Shown: positions 1 through 8,469 of the stretch, in pieces | Numbering within the stretch: position 1 is the first letter of the stretch | How the letters are laid out: each line of letters starts with the position of its first letter | From: Streptomyces barringtoniae | Lineage (GTDB): Bacteria; Actinomycetota; Actinomycetes; Streptomycetales; Streptomycetaceae | Length of the DNA stretch: 64,000 nt | Assembly: GCF_020819595.1 (NCBI RefSeq) | Contig: NZ_JAJHNP010000021.1 | Span: 1 to 64,000, forward strand | Direction of reading: 5' to 3' | Translations under genes and position numbers: made by a program | Notes under the pieces: generated by a model | Told to the model about the DNA's origin: nothing | What the model saw: only the letters and a program-made list of their open reading frames with translations | The model's database searches: none

Positions 1-227
1 CCGGAGAGTATCCGCGCCACCGCACCGGGCCCCCACTCGCTGCTTCCGAAGACGTATGGACGTACCCGAAGGACGTACCGCCGAGGACACCTCGCACGCC
101 CACAGGGAAGTACGGCGGGAATCTTTGGAAGTGGAAGCCGTCCCGCGTCCCTGTCCGGCTCCTAGTCTCCTTGGGTCATCTGCGCCATCACGGAACTCAT
201 CGCACCCACAAGGACAAGGAGTTGACG
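1..227. other. Left edge without a supported gene
   Basis: No open frame here has a plausible start, ribosome binding site and protein-like composition. It is probably the promoter and leader region of the LysR gene that begins at 228, plus the end of an intergenic gap that continues outside the window. Confidence 0.5.
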
Positions 228-1154
228 TTGGCCTGGACGGATGTGGGGATCCGCCATCTGCGAGCCTTCCTCGCGGTCTCCGAATCGCTCAGCTTCACCC
301 AGGCGGCCGCGACGCTCGGGACCACTCAACCCAGTCTCACGCGGAGCGTCGTCCGCCTCGAACAGGCCATGAACGTCCGCCTGTTGGACCGCACGACCAG
401 GATGGTACGGCTCAGCCCCGCCGGTCAGAAACTCCGCGCCGAGCTGCACGAACTCATCCCTCGTCTGGAGCTCGCGCTGTCCCGCCACACCGGCGACGCG
501 GTGCTGCGGCTGGGGTTCACCTGGCTGCTGCCCGACGGCTGGGTGCAGGAGGCCATGGCGCGGTTCGAGTCGGAGACCGGCGTTCCCGTTTCGCTGGTGC
601 GCAACGACGAGCGGCTGGCCGGGGTCGGCCGTGGTGTCGTCGACGTGGCGCTGCTGCGCGGCGACCCCGGAACGCAGGGCATGCGGGTGGTGCGGCTCGG
701 GGAGGAGGGCCAGGTCGCGGCGGTGCCGATCAGCTCGCTCCTGGCCCGGCGGAAGCGGCTGGCCTGGGCCGAACTCACCGCTCAGCCCCTGGTGATGAAC
801 ACGGTGAGCGGCATCACCACCACGGAGGACTGGCCGGAGGACAACCGTCCGTCGGTGACGGTCTCCTGCAGCAACTTCGACGAGTGGCTCGAACTCGTCG
901 CGGCGGGCCGGGGCATCGGCGTGGCCCCCGAGCTGGTACTGCGTCGTCGGCTGCACCCCGCCGTACGGTTCATCCCGCTCTACGGCGCGCCGACGGTGCC
1001 CTTGTCACTCGTCCACCCGGTGCAGGGTGCCGACCCGCTCGCGCGGCGCTTCGTCGACGTGGCCGCCCGCGCCTTCGCCGACCACCACCACCGCCACCCG
1101 GCCTCCCGTCACCCCGCCCGCCGTCTCGCCGCGCGGCCGGCCGCGGCGGCCTGA
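228..1154 (+). CDS. LysR-family transcriptional regulator
   Basis: About 308 residues, the usual LysR length. The N-terminus (residues about 5-62) is a LysR winged helix-turn-helix: a LRAFLAVSESLSFTQAA segment followed by TQPSLTRSV and RLLDRTTR. The rest fits a LysR substrate-binding domain, with the C-terminal segment ASRGIG-like (here AAGRGIGVAPELV). The TTG at 228 is preferred because AAGGAG (216-221) lies 6 nt upstream; an earlier TTG at 171 in the same frame has no good RBS. The C-terminus is extended by a His/Arg/Ala-rich tail of low complexity. It lies 25 nt before serB in the same direction, so it may be co-transcribed with it. The effector ligand cannot be inferred. Confidence 0.88.
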   Translation: MAWTDVGIRHLRAFLAVSESLSFTQAAATLGTTQPSLTRSVVRLEQAMNVRLLDRTTRMVRLSPAGQKLRAELHELIPRLELALSRHTGDAVLRLGFTWLLPDGWVQEAMARFESETGVPVSLVRNDERLAGVGRGVVDVALLRGDPGTQGMRVVRLGEEGQVAAVPISSLLARRKRLAWAELTAQPLVMNTVSGITTTEDWPEDNRPSVTVSCSNFDEWLELVAAGRGIGVAPELVLRRRLHPAVRFIPLYGAPTVPLSLVHPVQGADPLARRFVDVAARAFADHHHRHPASRHPARRLAARPAAAA

Positions 1155-1179
1155 CCTCGATCGCGAGGACGACAAGCCC

Positions 1180-2424
1180 GTGTCAGACCTCATCACCGAG
1201 CCCATGTCGCCGAACGGCGGCACCCAGACCGGGTCCACCCTGCTCGTCAGTGTCTTCGGCCGGGACCAACCCGACATGACCGCAAGCCTGTTCAGCAGAC
1301 TGGCCGCGTTCGGCACCACCGTCATGAACCTCGAGAAGGTGCGTACCCGCGAGCACGTCGCCCTGACCGCACGCGTCCTGACCGTACGGACGGACGCCGA
1401 GGGACTCCTGCGCACGGCCGTGCGGGACTGGGCGACGGCCCGCGAACTGTATGCCGAGGTGTCCTCCGGCCACGGGATCCCGCCGGGCCCGCCGACGCCG
1501 CGCACGCCACGGTGCCGCGCCACCGTCGTGGCCCAGCGGCTCAGCGCGAGCACCACAGCCGCGATCTGCCGCCAGATCACCGGCGCCGGCGGTCGTCTCG
1601 ATGGCATCACCCCGCTGACCGGGCCCGCCACCGCACCCGTGTCCGCGGTCGAGTTCGTCGTGTCCGGCACGGACACGGGCACGCTGCGCGCCGCACTGGC
1701 CCCCTTCGCCGGTCAGGAGGGCGCGGGCCTGGCCGTAGAGCGCGTGGAGCACACGACGCACGCAGCCGGTCCTTGCTCCCCCGACGACCGCCGCCTCGTC
1801 GTGCTGGACGTGGACTCGACACTCATCCAGGACGAGGTCGTCGACCTCTTCGCCCGCCATGCGGGATGCGGCCCGCAGGTCGCGGAGGTGACCGAGGCGG
1901 CCATGCGCGGAGAACTCGACTTCGCCCGGTCACTGCGCGCGCGAGTGGCCCTCCTCGCCGGCCTCGACGCCTCGGTGGTGGACCAGGTGTGCTCCGAGAT
2001 ACGGCTGACGCCCGGCGCCCGGACCCTGGTGCGCAGCCTGCGGCGACTCGGCCACCGGGTCGGTGTGGTGTCCGGCGGCTTCACCCAGGTGACCGACCAC
2101 CTCGCGGAACTCCTGGACCTCGACTTCGCCGCCGCCAACACCCTTGAGGTGGCGGACGGCCGCTTCACCGGGCGGCTGGTCGGCGACATCGTCGACCGTG
2201 CGGCCAAGGCACGTCTGCTGCGGCGCTACGCGCACGAGGCCTGCGTCCCGCTGTCCCGCACCGTGGCGATCGGCGACGGCGCCAATGACCTCGACATGCT
2301 CACCGCGGCCGGCCTGGGCGTGGCCTTCAACGCCAAACCCACGGTCCGCTCGGCAGCACCGGCCACCCTGAACGTCCCGCACCTGGACGCCGTTCTTCCG
2401 TTGCTCGGCATAACCCAACGCTGA
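1180..2424 (+). CDS. serB: Phosphoserine phosphatase with N-terminal ACT region (SerB)
   Basis: About 414 residues. It should hydrolyse O-phospho-L-serine to L-serine, the last step of serine synthesis. The C-terminal half is an HAD phosphatase: motif I DVDSTL at about residues 210-215, motif II VSGGF, a conserved lysine before the acid motif, and motif III GDGAND near 365. The N-terminal half (VSVFGRDQPDMTASLFSRLA...) resembles the ACT-type regulatory domains of actinobacterial and gamma-proteobacterial SerB. The start is taken as GTG 1180, with GAGGAC upstream and 25 nt after the LysR stop; ATG 1204 is an alternative. The gene ends convergently with the caspase-helicase gene, only 34 nt away. 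Confidence 0.92.
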   Translation: MSDLITEPMSPNGGTQTGSTLLVSVFGRDQPDMTASLFSRLAAFGTTVMNLEKVRTREHVALTARVLTVRTDAEGLLRTAVRDWATARELYAEVSSGHGIPPGPPTPRTPRCRATVVAQRLSASTTAAICRQITGAGGRLDGITPLTGPATAPVSAVEFVVSGTDTGTLRAALAPFAGQEGAGLAVERVEHTTHAAGPCSPDDRRLVVLDVDSTLIQDEVVDLFARHAGCGPQVAEVTEAAMRGELDFARSLRARVALLAGLDASVVDQVCSEIRLTPGARTLVRSLRRLGHRVGVVSGGFTQVTDHLAELLDLDFAAANTLEVADGRFTGRLVGDIVDRAAKARLLRRYAHEACVPLSRTVAIGDGANDLDMLTAAGLGVAFNAKPTVRSAAPATLNVPHLDAVLPLLGITQR

Positions 2425-2458
2425 GACCACCTGATCCGGCCACCGGCAGCCTCCCTTG

Positions 2459-5400
2459 TCAGCCTCCGTCGGTGTCGTAGAGCCTCCACGCAGGCCAGCG
2501 GGTGGCTTCTTCGCCCTCTTTCCCACTGCCCAGCAGGTTCCGGCGGTGCAGCATCAGCCGCAGGTGACGCGCCGCGTCGACGCCGTCCTGGGGGCCCCGA
2601 TCGAGCAGTACGGCCCTGGGCGCGGTGCCTTCGACACCTCGCACCAGGGCATCGGCGGGATGCTCGTACACGCTCTCGCCCAACGTGACCGTGGCTCCTG
2701 ACTGCCGGGAGAGTGCCTGGTAGAGGCGCTTGAGCAGGGGATCCCCGTCCTCGTCACGAGGATGTGCGCCATCGTGGTCCGCGGCGTCCAGCAGCGCGGC
2801 GGCCATGCCTCTGCGCTTCCGCCAGAGGTCCTTGTCCCCCACCACGACGAGGTGGCTGCGTGCCCGCGTGATGGCGACGTTCCAGAGGTTCAGCTGGCCG
2901 GCCACCCATTCGACCGCACCGGGGTGCATGCCCTCACCGGCGACGAGGGAGAACACCATGACGTCGCGTTCACCGCCCTGGAAGGTGTGCACCGTGCCGA
3001 CACGCAGGCGCTCCTCGCCGTACCGGCTCAACCGGTTGCGCAGTGCGTCGGCCTGCGCCCTGAAGGGGGTGACGACGCCGATGGTGGCCTCCGGCGGCAG
3101 CTGCTCCAGCAGATACCGGACGCTGGCGTCCACCTTTTCCATCTCGTCCTCGTTGACCCAGGAACCGCCGTACGGGGGGCGAGCGGCCCGTCCGGGCACG
3201 TGCGTCCAGATGACCGCGGGACGCGGCAGGGCCGGCCGGCCGCGGGTGTCGGTGAGGACGGTCAGGTCGCCATCGTAGAAAAGGCCGTTGGAGATCGCGG
3301 CGATGTGCGGGTGGCAGCGGAAGTGCTCGTCGAGGAGCCGGGTGCCGCCGAAGGACCTCTCCGCGGCGTGGAAGGCGGAATGACGCCGGTAGGCAAGGCG
3401 ATGCTTCTCCAGCCATTCCGGCCGCAGCCCGATCCTGCCCCGGATGAGGGCCTCGCGTTCCGGGCTGGTCTCCGCGATGTGCGCGAGCTGCATGGCGTCG
3501 CCGATGACCAAGGCGCGCCGGGCGCGGAAGAGCAGCGGCAGGACGTGCGGGATGGCGCACTGGCTGGCCTCGTCGATGACGACGAGGTCGAACACGGCCG
3601 GGCCGAGCGGGAAGCGTCGGGCGGAGAGGCTGGTCACGGCCCAGCCCGCCACCGCAGGTTTGTCCCTTTTCCCATGTGCACGACCCAGGACTTCCCGCAC
3701 ATTCGGCCAGTCGCTGCGACTGCTGTCCCGGGCGCGCAGCAGGTCGAGGATGCGGCGGCGCCCGGTCCGGGCATTGGCCTGCACCGTGCCGGCGAGAAGG
3801 GTGCGTGATGCGGCCTGTACCGCGACCTCGGCATCGTGCAGGGCCTGTGCCAGCGCTGAGTCGTCCGCGGAGGCCACCTGCCCGTGGAGGCCGCGCCAGT
3901 CCGCCTCGGCGGCGGCGAAGCCGGCGAGCGCGAGGCAGCCTTCGACGCGGTCGCCGTCGTATGCGCCCAAGCCGTGCCTGCGCAGGAAGCGGGTGCGGCG
4001 CCACGGTCCGAGAAACCATGCGCGGGCCAGGCGGCCGGCCTTCTCCTCCGTCTCCTTCGGCCGCGCCAAGCCGCCGAGCAGATCGAGGAGTTCGGTGACG
4101 GAGGTGCTGAGCTGCCCGGCATGCTCCTCGCGTGCTTCGCCGGCCCGGTGCAGATGCCGCTCCGTCGTCGCGATGTGCGCGAGGCCGTGCCGGACACGTG
4201 CGAGACGGTCGGCCGCCACCTCGACGTCCATGGTCGCGGTGGCCACGTTGGCAGAGGGCTCCGCGACCGTGTGCAGCTCGTGCAGGGTCGCGGCCTCTTC
4301 TTCCGCGTAGCTCTTTGCGTTCTTGCGGGCCGAGCCCGTACGTACGACGCTGCCGGGCACCAGCTTCTCGCAGCGGCGCCAGACCTCGTCCACGGCCTCG
4401 TTGTTCGTGGACGCCACCAGGACGGTCTGGCCGCTGGTGACGGCGGTGGCGACGAGGTTGGCCACCAGCTGGCTCTTGCCCGTGCCGGGTGGGCCCGTGG
4501 CCACGGTCAGCCGGCGGGTCATGGCGGACCTGATCACTGCCGCCTGGGCCTCGTTGCACGGCAGCGGTGTCACCAGATGCGTCGGCTCGGGGTCCCTCAG
4601 GGCGTGTGCACGCGTGCGCTGCGAGGCGTCTGGCGCGAGGGCGGCGAGAGCGGTGTCCTCGATCTTGTGGGTGTTCTTCCCGATGTCCGCGAAGTCGTCG
4701 AGCAGTCGCTTTGTGAAGCCGGTTTCGGGCAGGGCCGTGAAGAGGACCGCGGTGTTGCGGGCGCCGTGACCCGGAGTGTGGATGTCGATGCGGTCCGCGA
4801 GCTGGTCGGGGCGGAGTTCCTGCACGCAGGGCAGCTCGAAGTCCTGCGCCAGGAGGTTGCCTGCCTCCACTGCCATACGGTCGTGCTGGCCGCGGTGCCA
4901 GGAGGGCTGAAACGTGTCGGCGAGCTGGGCGGCCTCCTCCTCGCCGAGCCAGTCGAGGGCCAACCGAGGATGCGGCTGGACAGGGCCGTAGGGTTTCAGC
5001 CGCACCTCGCCCTGCCCTTGGACGATCTCGACGCGGCGTATCAGCAGAGGAGCGAACCTGGGATGCCGCCAGGAGCGCCCGGCGCGCGGTCCCGTCAGGA
5101 CCACGGCGGGGTAGCCGGCCCAGAGCTCGGCGTCCTGCTCCGCCGCGGATTCGACGAGTGTGGCCGCCTCCGCGGGAACCGCGACACAACCGTCGGTGTC
5201 GACATCGCCCGACAGGAAGCGTTCCGTTCCGTTCAGGCAGACGTAGGACGTGTTGTGATCGCCTACTTCCAGCAGCGGCGTCTCGGTGTCGTCGGCCAGC
5301 ACGCACTCTTTGTAGTACTCGAAGAGATCGGGCCAAGTCGGCTGGGAGTGCGCGGACTTGGCGGCCTGGAGTTGCGGCGGCTCCTCGGCGACCAGGCGCG

Positions 5401-6214
5401 GTCGGTGACTCAGCGGCTCCAGGATCGGGGCCCTGCCGAGCGGGCAGGCCGCGATGACGATGCGGTCGTCGACGCCGTGCGCGGAGTGCACCGGTACCTG
5501 GCGGCCACCCTGGGCGCGCATGCGCCGGTTGACGTAGTGGAACAGGTCGTCGACCGATATTTCACTGCTGCCGTCCTTGCTGACCTTGCCCGTGCGCAGC
5601 GCCTCGATCACCTCGGCCGTGAACGCCGACGGACTCACGTCGACGCCCCCGCCCGCATCCGCGTACGAGTCCTCGCCGGCTCGTGACGACGACAGGACGT
5701 ACACGCCTCTGCTGGTCAGCAGGGCCTGCTCGCCGGACTTCGCCACGGAACCGCCCGGCTGCCGGTCCGAGGTGCGCAGGCCTACAGCGAAGCCGCCGCT
5801 GCGGCAACAGTCGATCATCACGACCTTCTGCGGGGCGCAGCACTGTTCCAGCAGCTCATTGACGAAGCCGGCGCTCACACTGGTCTCGGCCACCCTGTCG
5901 AAGTCGGTGTCCCTGGCGACGAAATGGAACTCGCCGCCGTCCCGGACTCGTCGCACCCCGTGCCCGGAGACGTACAGCAGCGCCAGTTCGTCCTCGTCGC
6001 ATTCCGTCAGGAACTCGCCGATGGCCAGCCGCATGTCGTCGGCCGTCAGATCGGACATGGTCCGGACGGAGACGAAGGAGCCGATGTTGCGGTGCCGCAG
6101 CACCTGGTTGAGCCCCCAGACGTCCGCCCGGGTGGAGGGCAGCGGTGCGAAGTGGCCGTCGTCGTAGTGCTCGTTGCCGATCAGCAGGGCACGGCGTTTG
6201 TGCAGGCGGGTCAC
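2459..6214 (-). CDS. Caspase-like peptidase fused to superfamily 1 helicase
   Basis: 1251 residues. Residues about 1-270 form a caspase/metacaspase-like (C14) domain: ALLIGNEHY strand, catalytic His in LLYVSGHG (H85) and catalytic Cys in MIDCCRSGGF (C137). A variable middle region leads into a Upf1/DNA2-like SF1 helicase: Walker A GPPGTGKS near residue 580, Walker B VVIDEASQ near 881, then VVTPFRAQ, GTVHTFQGGERDVM and NVAITRARSHLVVVGD motifs near the C-terminus. GTG 6214 overlaps the stop of the upstream EACC1-like gene (GTGA) and has GGAGG ahead of it, so the two are translationally coupled. Caspase plus NTPase architectures with EACC1 partners belong to the conflict systems catalogued by Kaur, Burroughs, Iyer and Aravind. 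The helicase may sense or process foreign nucleic acid while the caspase is the executioner; that role is inference. Confidence 0.9.
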   Translation of the reverse strand: MTRLHKRRALLIGNEHYDDGHFAPLPSTRADVWGLNQVLRHRNIGSFVSVRTMSDLTADDMRLAIGEFLTECDEDELALLYVSGHGVRRVRDGGEFHFVARDTDFDRVAETSVSAGFVNELLEQCCAPQKVVMIDCCRSGGFAVGLRTSDRQPGGSVAKSGEQALLTSRGVYVLSSSRAGEDSYADAGGGVDVSPSAFTAEVIEALRTGKVSKDGSSEISVDDLFHYVNRRMRAQGGRQVPVHSAHGVDDRIVIAACPLGRAPILEPLSHRPRLVAEEPPQLQAAKSAHSQPTWPDLFEYYKECVLADDTETPLLEVGDHNTSYVCLNGTERFLSGDVDTDGCVAVPAEAATLVESAAEQDAELWAGYPAVVLTGPRAGRSWRHPRFAPLLIRRVEIVQGQGEVRLKPYGPVQPHPRLALDWLGEEEAAQLADTFQPSWHRGQHDRMAVEAGNLLAQDFELPCVQELRPDQLADRIDIHTPGHGARNTAVLFTALPETGFTKRLLDDFADIGKNTHKIEDTALAALAPDASQRTRAHALRDPEPTHLVTPLPCNEAQAAVIRSAMTRRLTVATGPPGTGKSQLVANLVATAVTSGQTVLVASTNNEAVDEVWRRCEKLVPGSVVRTGSARKNAKSYAEEEAATLHELHTVAEPSANVATATMDVEVAADRLARVRHGLAHIATTERHLHRAGEAREEHAGQLSTSVTELLDLLGGLARPKETEEKAGRLARAWFLGPWRRTRFLRRHGLGAYDGDRVEGCLALAGFAAAEADWRGLHGQVASADDSALAQALHDAEVAVQAASRTLLAGTVQANARTGRRRILDLLRARDSSRSDWPNVREVLGRAHGKRDKPAVAGWAVTSLSARRFPLGPAVFDLVVIDEASQCAIPHVLPLLFRARRALVIGDAMQLAHIAETSPEREALIRGRIGLRPEWLEKHRLAYRRHSAFHAAERSFGGTRLLDEHFRCHPHIAAISNGLFYDGDLTVLTDTRGRPALPRPAVIWTHVPGRAARPPYGGSWVNEDEMEKVDASVRYLLEQLPPEATIGVVTPFRAQADALRNRLSRYGEERLRVGTVHTFQGGERDVMVFSLVAGEGMHPGAVEWVAGQLNLWNVAITRARSHLVVVGDKDLWRKRRGMAAALLDAADHDGAHPRDEDGDPLLKRLYQALSRQSGATVTLGESVYEHPADALVRGVEGTAPRAVLLDRGPQDGVDAARHLRLMLHRRNLLGSGKEGEEATRWPAWRLYDTDGG

Positions 6215-6627
6215 GCTTCGCCATCCTCCGGTACGGCACTGTCGCCGCTGTCGGCCCGGTCCAGGAATTCCTGGACCATCCGCTCCTGCGCGGCGTCCGG
6301 GCGCCCTGTGATCCTCAGGGAGCGGCCCCCGTAGGTGACCTCGACCTTGCGATGCCGTTCTTTGGCGCACCACTCCTTGATCAGCGTGATCAGGACTTTA
6401 GACGCCGGGCGGGCAACGGCGGTGGTCGTGGCCGCCCAGAGGGCCACCTCGCCCGCGCCCACGCCCTTGTGACCAGGCTCAGCGGGTTCCTCTTCGTCAC
6501 TGAAGCCGACAGCCAGACCGTCTGCCGTCCGCAGCGTGTCGTACAGGTCCCTCGTGAGACGCTCCTGCCGGAGTGTGTCACCCCCCGTGGGCACTGCGAG
6601 TCGCCACTGGGATCCCCCGCCCTGCAT
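6211..6627 (-). CDS. EACC1-like protein (effector-associated constant component 1)
   Basis: 138 residues. After a short variable N-terminus it shows the pattern remembered for EACC1: an acidic LYDTLR...GLAVGF strand region, a central small-residue helix VGAGEVALWAATTTAVA, then VLITLIKEWCAKE followed by a beta-rich KVEVTYGGRSLRITG and a terminal helix. No enzyme motif is visible. ATG 6627 has a perfect AAGGAG 6 nt upstream (6634-6639 on this strand). The stop overlaps the caspase-helicase start by 4 nt. EACC1 proteins are known as invariant partners of peptidase effectors in actinobacterial conflict systems and are thought to be adaptors or regulators. The assignment is by pattern memory and needs a profile search. 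Confidence 0.78.
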   Translation of the reverse strand: MQGGGSQWRLAVPTGGDTLRQERLTRDLYDTLRTADGLAVGFSDEEEPAEPGHKGVGAGEVALWAATTTAVARPASKVLITLIKEWCAKERHRKVEVTYGGRSLRITGRPDAAQERMVQEFLDRADSGDSAVPEDGEA

Positions 6628-6790
6628 GCGCCACTCCTTGCTTTTGGGTGATCGCTGTCTGTGCGTCGGCACGGTGACTCTGGCATGAAGATGCCTGCGG
6701 TGACAGCGCCGGCCGAACGAGGGCGGCGGCATCCGGCCAGCCCGCCTTGGCCCGGCCTGAACACATCCCAGTCACACCCGCTGCCTGGCT

Positions 6791-6925
6791 CGGCGCTCCG
6801 GCGGCGCTCCGACGGGGCTCCGACGGGGCTCGGGCACGCCGGGCACGCCGGGAAGACCGGGAGACCGGGAAGACCGGAGGACCGGGAGACCGGAGGACCG
6901 GTAGACCGGTAGACCGGTAGACCAG
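6791..6925. repeat. Short tandem repeats (9-11 bp units)
   Basis: Three successive families: CGACGGGGCTC (11 bp), GCACGCCGGG (10 bp), and about nine copies of a 9-bp unit around AGACCGGNA/GGACCGG, ending in three exact AGACCGGTA units. The array lies upstream of the EACC1-like gene. Nothing suggests that it is translated. Confidence 0.8.
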
Positions 6926-7110
6926 GAAGACATGGCCGGTACCGACGAAGGTCACCCCGCCGATCTCGACATCGACGCCCTGGACGAGGCCGGCGCCGGC
7001 ATGGGTGAACCCTTCGACGCGACGGCGAACACGAACTCAATCCCCGGCTCACCGGACTGTGTTCCCCTGCACTGCCCTCCAGACCCCGGCAGCACGTCAG
7101 GCGCCACCGA
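6900..7110 (-). pseudogene. Possible decayed coding fragment
   Basis: On the minus strand two neighbouring frames read as coherent pieces of one beta-rich protein: IEFVFAVA in one frame, then VEGFTHAGAGLVQGVDVEI and GGVTFVGTGHVFLV in the next. The second piece runs straight into the 9-bp repeat array. This suggests an old gene broken by a frameshift and by repeat growth, but the evidence is only composition and readability. Confidence 0.22.
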
Positions 7111-7843
7111 AACCCCCGGGCGTGGGCGTGGGCGTGGCGGCAGGGCGGCGACGAGGAGTGCACGATTCGGGCGCATCTCGCAGTCCGGCGAGTGCGAAGG
7201 CAGGAGGAGGGCGCGAATGCGGAAGTCATGGAATGGCTTGATCGCTTCGAGCCGGATCCGAGGAGGCCCGCTGCTGCCTACGTGGGCTGTGGCGCCGAGT
7301 CGTGGTCTCGGGTGGCTATCGCTCGCCCCGGCCGAAGAAGTGGTATTCAGCCAAATCTCAATGCATAGAGTCCTTTGCGCCTATGGTCGCGATTATCATC
7401 TGGTGGTGCTGTGCGCTCACCGTGAAGGCGCCCGCCGTACCAGGGAACGGAGGGAGCGGGGCCCGCCTCCTGCGTCGACTGGGCGAACCCATGGCTCGGT
7501 GGGTTCTGGACCATGTCCTGCATTGGCGCAGCCGTCGGGGGGCGCACCGTCTTGCTGGCTCTCGTGATGCGGTGGGCCCCACTGCGGGTGTCGAAGAAGG
7601 GCAAGAAGTCGAGGCTGGCGCACTCGCCACTTGGGCGTCGGAGCCGTCGTACTCCTCGGAGCCGCGATCAGCGATTGCCGCCGTCGCCCGCAGGCGTCCG
7701 ACGACCACAGCACCACTTCCAACGCCCGTTCCAAGACCCGGCCAGTCGCCCGCTCTACGGAGCCCCAGGATCCGCAGCCCCGCCGTAAACACCCTCGCCT
7801 TCCGCCCAACAGCTTGCCCGCGTCCGATCGATGACCGGGTGCC

Positions 7844-7865
7844 GTCTGAGTACGCGTACTCAGAC
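7844..7865. promoter_or_regulatory. 22-bp perfect palindrome, candidate operator
   Basis: Each half is GTCTGAGTACG and the two halves are exact reverse complements with no spacer. It lies about 130 bp upstream of the first gene of the T7SS island, a suitable place for an operator. A dimeric regulator is likely; which one is not known. Confidence 0.5.
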
Positions 7866-7995
7866 GGGCTGGTGGCCGATACGGATGGGTCGCTCGACGC
7901 AGCGTTACTACTGTGCTTCTCGACCACCGCAGCGTTGCGGTCGCGCGTTCACAGGATCTCGGCGGGCGTACGGCGAGACACGGGGAGGGCCACGC

Positions 7996-8460
7996 ATGGC
8001 GTGGGACGAGTGGGAGCAGCTCAAGACGGCTGCGGCCGAACGGCACTCCACACGGATGCAGCTCAACCAACTGCCCGGCGACCAGAACGGCACGACTTCG
8101 AGCGGTAGCGGCGCTTCCGGCAGGCTCCGGTCCGACAAGAAGGCGTGGTCTACGGCTGGCCAGGGCGTGGGGGACCTGCGGGACAACGCCAGCAAGGCGC
8201 TGACGAAGCTGGAGCACGGCACGACAGGGCTCGGCAAGGGCTCCGGCTGTTCAACCGCGGCAGCCCAAAAGAGCGTGTACGACTCCTGGGAACGCCGCGT
8301 GAAGGACATCAGCGAGCTGTGCAACGGGCTCGCCTGCGTGCTGGACAAAGTGGGGAATGACCAGCTCAAGACCGATGAGACCATCAAGACCGAGATCGCT
8401 GGGCTGAAGGTCCGCTCCGAGGACACGTCCGCCGCCGGCGGCACGGGCAAGGGCCGGTGA
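7996..8460 (+). CDS. Helical WXG100-like partner of the DUF1023 hydrolase
   Basis: 154 residues, mostly predicted helix, opening with MAWDEWEQLKTAAAERHST. No signal peptide or transmembrane segment. The C-terminal part contains VYDSWERRVKDISELCNGLACVLDKV, an amphipathic helix typical of WXG100-superfamily partners. ATG 7996 is chosen because GGGGAGGG lies about 6 nt upstream; longer in-frame starts are unsupported. The next gene starts 9 nt after the stop. Proteins of this shape commonly sit directly before DUF1023 hydrolases in Streptomyces, so a secretion-partner or chaperone role is inferred. Confidence 0.75.
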   Translation: MAWDEWEQLKTAAAERHSTRMQLNQLPGDQNGTTSSGSGASGRLRSDKKAWSTAGQGVGDLRDNASKALTKLEHGTTGLGKGSGCSTAAAQKSVYDSWERRVKDISELCNGLACVLDKVGNDQLKTDETIKTEIAGLKVRSEDTSAAGGTGKGR

Positions 8461-8469
8461 TCCGGACGC

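Larger units (their letters stand above)
6628..7995. other. Gene-poor, repeat-rich spacer between two accessory islands
   Basis: About 1.37 kb with no convincing intact gene. It holds tandem short repeats (6791-6925), a possible decayed coding segment on the minus strand (about 6900-7110), several short frames whose reading shifts every 100-200 nt, and a 22-bp perfect palindrome at 7844-7865. The promoter of the EACC1 operon (leftward) and of the T7SS island (rightward) should lie at its two ends. Confidence 0.6.

Noticed and set aside
56..1279. 407-residue frame over the LysR gene
   Set aside because: Very Arg/Pro/Gly-rich, no family features, and overlaps the well-supported LysR frame.
2762..5686. 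Long plus-strand frames opposite the caspase-helicase gene
   Set aside because: Antisense shadows caused by high third-position GC; the minus frame has all catalytic motifs.
6932..7567. 211-residue plus-strand frame from ATG 6932
   Set aside because: RBS-like AGGAAG is only 2 nt from the ATG and the composition changes without structure.
7302..8108. 268-residue frame before the T7SS island
   Set aside because: Runs into the 7996 gene in another frame and lacks conserved pattern.
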